A DNA stretch of 11,241 bases from the NCBI GenBank assembly GCA_937958145.1, contig CALGOE010000083.1, positions 1 through 11,241 of the forward strand. The letters are read 5' to 3'. Positions within the stretch are counted from its first letter, which is position 1, and the number at the start of each line of letters is the position of its first letter. The position numbers and the translations under genes were made by a program. Of this stretch, positions 5,851 to 11,241 are shown piece by piece. The DNA is from an uncultured Desulfobacca sp. (GTDB taxonomy: Bacteria > Desulfobacterota > Desulfobaccia > Desulfobaccales > Desulfobaccaceae). The notes beneath the pieces are model-generated. The model searched no databases. It was not told the origin of the DNA and was given only the letters and a program-made list of their open reading frames with translations.

Positions 5851-7164
5851 TTGCGAATTCTCTTAGTACAGCCAACCACCTATTATCCCGGCAAGAAAGC
5901 CTTGCGCAGCAAGACCCGCTGGCTTCTGGGCCTCACCCTGCCCTACCTTGCCGGGCTTACGCCCAGACATATCACCGTGGAAATGGCCGATGACCGGTTG
6001 GGTCCGATCCCTTACGATCGACGCTACGACCTGGTTGGCATCACTGCCACCTGCGCCACGGCGGAAAGGGGTTATGAGATCGCCCAGGAATTTCGCCGTC
6101 GGGGCATCCCCGTGGTTATGGGCGGCTTCCATATTACCCTGCACCCCGAAGAAGCCTTGGAGCATTGTGATGCCGTGGTCGTGGGCGAAGCCGAAAGTGT
6201 CTGGGAGCAGGTCCTGGAGGATGCCGGGCGCAAGCGACTGCAGCGCCGTTACCAGGCCCCGGACTATCATACCCTGACCGGCCTGCCCCGCCCCCGCCTG
6301 GAATTGGTGAACTTCCGCAAATACCGGCTGAAAACCATTCCCACCCAGACCACCCGGGGCTGCCCCTATCATTGCAGTTTTTGCGAAGTGCCCATTGTCT
6401 ACGGCCATACCTACCGGCGCCGCCCCATCGGCGAGGTTTTGGAGGAAATCAAAACCCTTATCCTCCTTACCGGCATCCGCAAGATCTATTTTGTTGATGA
6501 CAACCTCACCGGCCACCGGGAGTATGCCAAAGAATTATTCCGCGGTCTGATCCCCTTGCAGATCCGGTGGAGTTGTCTGTGGACCATCAACACCTCCCGT
6601 GATGAGGAGCTTTTGGATCTGGCGAAAAAAGCCGGTTGCTACCATGTCAACATCGGCATTGAAAACGTCTGTGCCGAAAGCATCGAGGCCATCGCCAAGG
6701 TGCAGAATCCGGTGCAGGAATATGGCCGCCTCCTGAAAAAACTGCAGGAGCGGGGCCTCTTTTATTCCCTCAATTTCATGTTCGGCCTGGATGGCGACAC
6801 CCCGGCCCTGTTTGATGAAACTCTGGATTTTCTGGAGCGCATCAAGGCGCCCATGGCCTTTTTTAATTCGGTGACACCCCGGCGGGGCACTCCTTTATGG
6901 GATCAGCTCAATCGAGAGGGACGGGTCCATAACCCCGATGCCGAAAAATATCTGGGCATGGTCTGCAACTTCATCCCCCGGCACATGACCCCGGAGCAAT
7001 GTGAGAACGGCGTCTGGCGCTGCTTCCAGAAATTTTACTCCTTTGCCTCCATCTGCCGCCGCCTTCTCATGCCGCCCAATGGTTATGTGGTGCAGGGGCT
7101 GCCCAGCAACCTCTATTTTCATTTCGTCGTCAACCGCCGCATCGATCCGGTGGATTTTTATTGA
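5851..7164 (+). CDS. B12-binding-type radical SAM protein
   Basis: This 437-aa protein has an N-terminal cobalamin-binding-like Rossmann domain (about 1-140: RILLVQP, DLVGITATCATAERG, VVMGGFHITLHPEEA, VVVGEAE) and a radical SAM barrel with the 4Fe-4S motif C171-x3-C175-x2-C178 in TTRGCPYHCSFC. Later barrel strands include IYFVDDNLT at 212-220, VNIGIEN at 266-272 and FMFGLDGD at 309-316. The classical cobalamin DxHxxG histidine motif is absent, which is usual in this class. Members of the class catalyse methylations and ring rearrangements in lipid, cofactor and natural-product pathways; the substrate here is unknown. The start codon is TTG, well supported by AAGGAG 8 nt upstream. It is the first gene of a probable operon with the DUF39 and LarE genes, 45 nt before the former. 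Confidence 0.88.
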   Translation: MRILLVQPTTYYPGKKALRSKTRWLLGLTLPYLAGLTPRHITVEMADDRLGPIPYDRRYDLVGITATCATAERGYEIAQEFRRRGIPVVMGGFHITLHPEEALEHCDAVVVGEAESVWEQVLEDAGRKRLQRRYQAPDYHTLTGLPRPRLELVNFRKYRLKTIPTQTTRGCPYHCSFCEVPIVYGHTYRRRPIGEVLEEIKTLILLTGIRKIYFVDDNLTGHREYAKELFRGLIPLQIRWSCLWTINTSRDEELLDLAKKAGCYHVNIGIENVCAESIEAIAKVQNPVQEYGRLLKKLQERGLFYSLNFMFGLDGDTPALFDETLDFLERIKAPMAFFNSVTPRRGTPLWDQLNREGRVHNPDAEKYLGMVCNFIPRHMTPEQCENGVWRCFQKFYSFASICRRLLMPPNGYVVQGLPSNLYFHFVVNRRIDPVDFY

Positions 7165-7209
7165 GAGGCCGGGCGTTGCGCCGCCTCTCCCAAAACGCAA
7201 GGAAGAACC

Positions 7210-8430
7210 ATGGCACACTATCAGGTAACGAAAACGTACCAGGAAATCAATGAAAAGATCAAAAAAGGGCAGGCCGTCGTGGTGACCGCCGATGAAATCG
7301 TCGACATCGTCCGCCAAAAAGGCGAGGTTGAGGCGGCCCGTACGGTTGACGTCGTCACCACCGGCACCTTTTCTCCCATGTGTTCTTCCGGCGCCCTGCT
7401 GAATTTGGGGCATAGTCAGCCGCCCATCAAAATCTCCCGCGCCTGGCTGAATAACGTTCCCGTTTATTGTGGCCTGGCCGCAGTGGACATCTATGTCGGG
7501 GCCACCGAACCTACCCTGGACGACCCCCTCAACAAGGTTTATCCCGGCGAATTCAAATATGGGGGCGGCCATGTCATCCACGACCTGGTGGCCGGCAAGA
7601 CCGTGCATCTGGTGGCCGAGGCCTACGGGACGGATTGCTATCCCCGCAAAAAATTGGACCGGCACCTGATCATGGCCGAACTCGTGGATGCCATCTTATT
7701 AAATCCCCGCAATGCTTATCAGAATTATAACTGTGCCGTCAATCTGACCAAGAAGATCATTTATACCTATATGGGGCCGCTCCGGCCCAAAATGGGCAAT
7801 GCCAATTACTGCACTGCCGGCCAATTGAGTCCGCTGCTCAACGACCCCTATTATCTGACCATCGGCATCGGCACCCGTATTTTTCTGGGAGGAGGCGTCG
7901 GCTACGTCACCTGGCCGGGGACGCAGCACAACCCCACGGCCCCCCGGGCGGCCAACGGCCTGCCCCTGAAGCCGGCGGGAACCCTTATGGTGACAGGCGA
8001 CCTGAAACAGATGCATCCCCGCTATCTCGTGGGCGTCAGCCTGTTGGGCTACGGCTGCTCCCTGGCCGTGGGGCTGGGCATACCCATCCCGCTGCTCAAC
8101 GAGGAGATCGCCCATTTCTGCGGCCTCAGCGATGAAGACATCCTCATGCCGGTGGTAGATTACGGCGAAGATTATCCCAACGCCACCGGCCGCATCCTTA
8201 CCCACGTGAAATACTCCGACCTCAGAGCCGGGGTTATCGAGGTTGAGGGTCAGCGGGTGCAAACAGTGCCCCTTACCAGCATGGGGCGATCCCGGGAAAT
8301 CGCCCTGACCCTCAAGCAATGGATCCAAGAGGGCTCCTTCCTGCTGGGCGAACCGGTGCAGCTGTTGCCCTCCTGCCCCCGCCACGCCTATTGCCCGCCA
8401 CGGGTGGGCGGTACCGAGGAGATATCCTGA
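7210..8430 (+). CDS. homocysteine biosynthesis protein (DUF39/HcyBio)
   Basis: This 406-aa protein belongs to the DUF39 (HcyBio) family. In methanogens (MA1821) and, by genetics, in Desulfovibrio, the family takes part in making homocysteine from aspartate semialdehyde and sulfide, together with a ferredoxin/NIL protein and, in sulfate reducers, an ApbE-like protein. Recognisable segments are TTGTFSPMCSSGALLNLGHS at 50-69, YGGGHVIHDLVAGK at 117-130, AYGTDCYPRK at 138-147, YCTAGQLSPLLNDP at 200-213 and GVGYVTWPGTQHNP at 229-242. Cysteines C58 and C143 lie in the conserved segments and may correspond to the persulfide-forming cysteines described for the archaeal protein. The archaeal C-terminal CBS domains are absent; the protein ends in a short cysteine- and proline-containing tail. 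AAGGAAG precedes the ATG. LarE follows 2 nt after the stop, so the two are translationally coupled. Confidence 0.88.
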   Translation: MAHYQVTKTYQEINEKIKKGQAVVVTADEIVDIVRQKGEVEAARTVDVVTTGTFSPMCSSGALLNLGHSQPPIKISRAWLNNVPVYCGLAAVDIYVGATEPTLDDPLNKVYPGEFKYGGGHVIHDLVAGKTVHLVAEAYGTDCYPRKKLDRHLIMAELVDAILLNPRNAYQNYNCAVNLTKKIIYTYMGPLRPKMGNANYCTAGQLSPLLNDPYYLTIGIGTRIFLGGGVGYVTWPGTQHNPTAPRAANGLPLKPAGTLMVTGDLKQMHPRYLVGVSLLGYGCSLAVGLGIPIPLLNEEIAHFCGLSDEDILMPVVDYGEDYPNATGRILTHVKYSDLRAGVIEVEGQRVQTVPLTSMGRSREIALTLKQWIQEGSFLLGEPVQLLPSCPRHAYCPPRVGGTEEIS

Positions 8431-8432
8431 GC

Positions 8433-9263
8433 GTGAACCTCTCTCCGGCCACCGCCGGCAAACTCGCGGCGCTGCAAGCCCTGTTGGCGACCTGGAAGCG
8501 GGTGGTTATTCTTCTGTCCGGCGGGGTGGATTCCTCTTTACTGGCGCGGGCTGCCGCTGACATCCTGGGCCCCGGCGTCCTGGCCCTGACCTTCACCGGT
8601 CCCCACTGTCCGGCCGAGGAGGCCGCGGCTGCCAGCGCCCTGGCCCGGGCTTTGGGCCTCCGCCATCGCCTGGAAACCTTTGACCCCTTTCTTTTGCCCG
8701 ACTTCCGCCGAAATACCGCCCGCCGCTGCTATGCCTGCAAACAGGCCCTGTACCGCCGCAGTTGGGAGATTGCCAGACAAGAGGGGGCCGAGGCAGTGCT
8801 GGACGGCGCCACTGCCGCCGATGCCGCGGCCGAACGGCCCGGCCTGGCCGCCGCAGCGGCACTCGCCATCCGCAGTCCCTTGCGGGAAACAGGGTTTCTG
8901 AAGGATGACATCAGGGAACTGGCCCGCTTTTGGGACCTGCCGGCCTGGAATCGACCGGCCCAAAGCTGCCTGGCCACCCGCTTTCCCGTCAATACCCTTC
9001 TCACTCCCCAGGACCTGCGCCACGTTGACCAAATCGAAGGCCTCCTGCGCCGGCAGGGCTTTGGCCCGGTGCGCCTGCGGGTGCACGGCGATCTGGTCAG
9101 GCTGGAAATCCCGCCCCAGCAATGGCCCCGGCTCCTGGCTTCCCCCGCCCTGGCCGAATTGCAGAAATTGGTGACAGACCAGGGTTGGCGCTACCTCACC
9201 CTGGATTTGCGGGGCTATCAGAGCGGCAGCATGAACGCCCCGCCGGCAGAGGCGTCGGTGTAG
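8433..9263 (+). CDS. larE: ATP-dependent sulfur transferase LarE, three-cysteine type
   Basis: This 276-aa PP-loop enzyme matches LarE, which adenylates the pyridinium-biscarboxylate nucleotide and swaps carboxyl oxygen for sulfur in nickel-pincer nucleotide synthesis. The PP-loop SGGVDSS is at 29-35. C99 and C102 are in RRCYACK, C179 is in SCLATRF, and the family ending TLDLRGYQSGSMN is at 256-268. Single-cysteine LarE (Lactobacillus) gives up its own cysteine sulfur. Homologues with three cysteines hold a 4Fe-4S cluster that can carry the extra sulfur, so this one is predicted to be catalytic. The start is probably the GTG at 8433, with GAGGAG at 8415-8420 somewhat distant; a CTG at 8427 has better spacing. 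The frame is open upstream, but that part overlaps the DUF39 gene. No larA, larB or larC is in the window. The family call is strong; the pathway is open. Confidence 0.88.
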   Translation: MNLSPATAGKLAALQALLATWKRVVILLSGGVDSSLLARAAADILGPGVLALTFTGPHCPAEEAAAASALARALGLRHRLETFDPFLLPDFRRNTARRCYACKQALYRRSWEIARQEGAEAVLDGATAADAAAERPGLAAAAALAIRSPLRETGFLKDDIRELARFWDLPAWNRPAQSCLATRFPVNTLLTPQDLRHVDQIEGLLRRQGFGPVRLRVHGDLVRLEIPPQQWPRLLASPALAELQKLVTDQGWRYLTLDLRGYQSGSMNAPPAEASV

Positions 9264-9390
9264 CCGCCCGCCGCAGCCCTACCACTATTGTCAGCCCGCT
9301 GGTTCCGGAATTTCCCGAGTTTTGGGATAAAGGTCCTGCCCTGGCCGCTTTTTGGCATGTCGCTCCTGCCCTCCCCGCCGGATAAAGCCG
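9264..9390. other. convergent intergenic region
   Basis: These 127 bp separate the converging larE and GAF/HD-GYP genes. A transcription terminator is expected here, but only weak stems are visible (TCCC/GGGA around 9314-9330 and a short GCC/GGC pair beside a T5 run near 9350-9354). No ORF or repeat was recognised. Confidence 0.4.
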
Positions 9391-10899
9391 TTAGGCTGGC
9401 GCCGCCCCTGCCAACACCTGCTCATAAACCCGCCCACTGATAAATAACTCCACGAGATCTTTATCCAACCTGCCCTTGGCTGCTTCCTCTTCCAGCACGT
9501 GTAAGGCACTGTCACAACTGGCCCCGGTCCGATACGGGCGGTCCGAGGCCGTCAAGGCATCAAAAACATCGGCTATGGCCAAAATGCGGGCTTGATAAGG
9601 GAGAGCAGCGGCCGTCAGATGGAAAGGGTAGCCGGTCCCGTCCAGTCTTTCGTGGTGATACGCCGCGAACCGGGGTACCCGGGCCAATGATTGGCTGAAC
9701 GGGATTTTTTCGAGGATATGCAGGGTTTGCAGGGCGTGCCCCTGGATCTCGGCATACTCCCGGGAGGTCAGATTCCCATGCGATACCAGCAGGGCCGCCA
9801 ACTCTGCCGAAGTTAAGAGAGGGCAGTCGACCCTAAGCAGACCCTCGGCCTCAGCCGCCGTCCCACGGCGCTCCGGCCCGGTGAGGTGTTTGGCGGCGAT
9901 TTGGGCCAATCGCGCCGGGGCCTCGGGGGGCAGGTACGGAAGGGCATTGAGCCTCTGTAAAAAAACCAAGTCCTCTTGCAGGGCCTGGCGTTCGGTCGGA
10001 TCCGACGACTGCCAAGAGGCCAGACAGAAGCGCCAGCGGATAGCTTCCATCTCCTGGTCGGTAAGCTTGTTTTTCTTATCCAACAGGGCATCACGGACGC
10101 CGATCTTGCCGATATCATGGAGCCAGGCACTGAAGCGCAGTTCTTCCAATTCCGGCTCGCTGAACGTTACCGCGGCCAACGGCCCCTCCTGACAGGCATT
10201 GACGGCTTGGGCCAACGCCAGACTGTAAGCCGCCACTCGCCGGGAATGACCGGCCGTGTACGGACTGCGGGCATCAATGGCCGACACGGAATAGACCACC
10301 AAGGACTCAAACAGCTCCCTGATGGTGGCGATAAGTCGCACAGTATTGATGGCCACCGCCGCCTGGGAGGCCAACGCCAGCACCAGGGTCTCGTCCTCCT
10401 TGGAAAAAGACTGAATTTCGCCGTTGCTGCCCACGGCATTCAGCAATTGTAAGACGCCGACAATCTCCCCTTGGTGGTCCTTGAGGGGCGCCACCAGCAT
10501 GGATCGGGTCCGGTAGCCGGTGCGCTGGTCAAAAGAAGGGTCAAAGTGGTAAGGCAACGCCGGGGACAACTCATAGACATCGGGAATGTTTAACAGCTGG
10601 CCGGTTAAGGCCACATAGCCGGCCAGGCTGTTATCATTAATGGGCAGGTCTTGATATTTGAAACAGGCTAACTCATGGTCGGCAGTACAGGCGATGATGT
10701 CATTCTGGGCCACCTCAAAGGTCAGCCTGGCCTGGGCGCACAGATACAGGCTCCCGCCCTGGGCCCCGGTCAGGCCCCGCAACTCCGTTATGATGCGGCT
10801 GAGCAGCCGGTGCAGGTCGGTCTCGCTGGTAAGAGCAATGCTGATTTCAACAAGTTTTTGCTTTTCCAACAAAACTCGTTCGGGAGACGTCGCCTTCAT
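9391..10899 (-). CDS. GAF and HD-GYP domain protein, probable cyclic-di-GMP phosphodiesterase
   Basis: This is a 502-aa cytoplasmic signalling protein. A GAF sensor domain spans roughly 20-187 (GGSLYLC, SLAGYVALTGQLLNIPDVY, SMLVAPLKDHQGEIVGVLQLLNA). An HD-GYP domain follows at about 198-490 and should hydrolyse cyclic di-GMP. The catalytic set is complete: H218 (AGHSRRV), H261-D262 with the following lysine (HDIGKIG), H388 (EIQGH), H415-H416 (HHERLDGTGYP) and D444 (IADVFDALT). Unusually, about 98 residues lie between the first KLT motif (278-280) and a second NLT motif (376-378) that leads into H388, so the domain carries an insertion rich in alanine, leucine and charged residues. The ATG at 10899 is preferred: GAGGAG ends 4 nt before it. 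An ATG one codon earlier and a TTG at 10938 are less likely. No membrane segments are seen. Confidence 0.88.
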   Translation of the reverse strand: MKATSPERVLLEKQKLVEISIALTSETDLHRLLSRIITELRGLTGAQGGSLYLCAQARLTFEVAQNDIIACTADHELACFKYQDLPINDNSLAGYVALTGQLLNIPDVYELSPALPYHFDPSFDQRTGYRTRSMLVAPLKDHQGEIVGVLQLLNAVGSNGEIQSFSKEDETLVLALASQAAVAINTVRLIATIRELFESLVVYSVSAIDARSPYTAGHSRRVAAYSLALAQAVNACQEGPLAAVTFSEPELEELRFSAWLHDIGKIGVRDALLDKKNKLTDQEMEAIRWRFCLASWQSSDPTERQALQEDLVFLQRLNALPYLPPEAPARLAQIAAKHLTGPERRGTAAEAEGLLRVDCPLLTSAELAALLVSHGNLTSREYAEIQGHALQTLHILEKIPFSQSLARVPRFAAYHHERLDGTGYPFHLTAAALPYQARILAIADVFDALTASDRPYRTGASCDSALHVLEEEAAKGRLDKDLVELFISGRVYEQVLAGAAPA

Positions 10900-11035
10900 C
10901 ATGCTCCTCACACCGTGCAGTGATCGAGAGAATGCCAAATTTTTGTATACAGATATGTTAGCCGAAAATCGTGCTCGTTGCTACTGCTCCCTTCCTCCCC
11001 TTAAGGTCTCGCCCCCTGAAAGCCGCCGATGGAAA

Positions 11036-11055
11036 GGGCAGAGTGGCTCTGGCCC
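11036..11055 (-). terminator. hairpin, possible weak terminator
   Basis: GGGCAGAG (11036-11043) pairs with CTCT (11047-11050) plus GCCC (11052-11055). This makes an 8-bp stem with a TGG loop and one bulged G. On the minus strand the stem is followed by TTT only, so termination would be weak. It lies about 140 nt past the stop of the partial gene at the window end. Confidence 0.3.
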
Positions 11056-11129
11056 AGGCCGACCATTATCACGGAGATGGAGAAACAATCCCCATTCCTT
11101 ACGCCATGGGCACCACCACCCTGTAAAGC

Positions 11130-11156
11130 TCAATCTATGGCTTTCGGTTCTGGCAT
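11130..11156 (-). CDS. 8-codon ORF with strong RBS, possible leader peptide
   Basis: The ATG at 11156 is preceded by the purine-rich GGAGGCGGGAG with about 5 nt spacing. It reads MPEPKAID and stops at TGA. A promoter-like TATAAT sits just upstream. This could be a small upstream ORF in the leader of the HD-GYP gene, the remnant of a decayed gene, or chance. No run of regulatory codons points to a known attenuation mechanism. Confidence 0.2.
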   Translation of the reverse strand: MPEPKAID

Positions 11157-11182
11157 TTTTCTCCCGCCTCCAGTAAAATAGG

Positions 11183-11212
11183 ATTATAAATTAATTAGTC
11201 TTCATCCGGCAA
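11183..11212 (-). promoter_or_regulatory. sigma-70-like promoter
   Basis: On the minus strand TTGCCG (11212-11207) and a perfect TATAAT (11188-11183) are 18 bp apart. The sequence overlaps the end of the partial gene and points toward the short ORF and the HD-GYP gene, giving a leader of roughly 275 nt. Confidence 0.4.
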
Positions 11213-11241
11213 GTCCTTAAATCCCTCGCCCCGCTTGCGGG
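11195..11241 (-). CDS. C-terminus of an unidentified protein (partial)
   Basis: Reading leftward from the window edge, one frame ends with RKRGEGFKDLPDED and then TAA at 11197-11195. The mix of basic, glycine and acidic terminal residues looks like a genuine protein tail, and a downstream AT-rich region fits a gene end. Fifteen codons are too few to name a family. Only the end of the gene is in the window, and it may be spurious. Confidence 0.35.
   Translation of the reverse strand, partial: RKRGEGFKDLPDED

Larger units (their letters stand above)
10900..11194. other. long leader/intergenic region before the GAF/HD-GYP gene
   Basis: About 295 bp lie between the apparent stop of the last partial gene and the HD-GYP start. 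The region holds a promoter-like sequence, an 8-codon ORF and a hairpin, all listed separately, plus the 8-bp palindrome TGTATACA at 10944-10951. No complete gene or known riboswitch was recognised. Open stretches on the plus strand here lack a ribosome binding site. Confidence 0.5.

Noticed and set aside
5863..6516. 217-aa open frame on the minus strand opposite the radical SAM gene
   Set aside because: The opposite strand encodes a protein with clear radical SAM motifs; the antisense product has no domain features.
6895..7665. 256-aa open frame on the minus strand across the radical SAM/DUF39 junction
   Set aside because: It spans two real genes and their intergenic gap in antisense and shows no family motifs.
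10900..10940. Possible sigma-54 promoter (TTGGCA upstream of the HD-GYP start)
   Set aside because: The GC dinucleotide required 10 bp after the GG is absent.
10969..11122. Plus-strand frame ending in IPIPYAMGTTTL
   Set aside because: It reads like a protein but is about 50 codons long, has a stop just upstream, no ribosome binding site, and no family I can recognise.
10658..11176. Long open frame on the plus strand antisense to the HD-GYP 5' end
   Set aside because: It lies mostly opposite the well-supported HD-GYP gene, has no recognisable domain or convincing ribosome binding site, and fits the usual GC-driven shadow frame.

Overview
The window looks like ordinary chromosome of a GC-rich anaerobic bacterium. 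The best guess is a sulfate-reducing or syntrophic member of the Desulfobacterota (former Deltaproteobacteria). That guess rests on gene content: a DUF39-type homocysteine biosynthesis protein, a three-cysteine LarE, a GlcF-type iron-sulfur protein, a cobalamin-type radical SAM protein, and an aminotransferase of a kind I associate with this phylum. It is an inference and was not checked by phylogeny. No rRNA, tRNA, CRISPR array, insertion sequence or phage gene was found.

Left part (1-4447, all on the minus strand). Transcription runs right to left: a cupin protein, a calcineurin-like phosphoesterase, a class I/II aminotransferase, a DciA/DUF721 protein and a GlcF-like iron-sulfur protein. 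The aminotransferase and dciA are 19 nt apart and are very likely co-transcribed. The 130-bp gap upstream of the aminotransferase carries four perfect TCTTCCC heptamers inside a 34-nt pure pyrimidine tract. The window opens with 16 C residues followed by a strong hairpin.

Middle (4448-5850). A small conserved-looking protein of unknown function on the plus strand has its own promoter-like sequence. Its 3' end overlaps by 17 nt the convergent gene for a zinc-ribbon-containing SAM methyltransferase. A compact divergent promoter region with an inverted repeat separates the methyltransferase from the next operon.

Plus-strand operon (5851-9263). A B12-binding-type radical SAM protein (TTG start), the DUF39/HcyBio homocysteine biosynthesis protein and LarE follow one another with gaps of 45 and 2 nt. 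DUF39 proteins take part in sulfide assimilation into homocysteine from aspartate semialdehyde. LarE is a PP-loop sulfur-inserting enzyme known from nickel-pincer cofactor synthesis. Their tight pairing without larA, larB or larC is the most interesting arrangement here and suggests a shared sulfur-transfer role.

Right part (9391-11241, minus strand). A GAF plus HD-GYP protein, a probable cyclic-di-GMP phosphodiesterase, has an approximately 98-residue insertion inside its catalytic domain. It is preceded by about 295 bp of leader or intergenic DNA containing a promoter-like sequence, an 8-codon ORF with a strong ribosome binding site, and a hairpin. The last bases hold what appears to be the C-terminus of another minus-strand gene.
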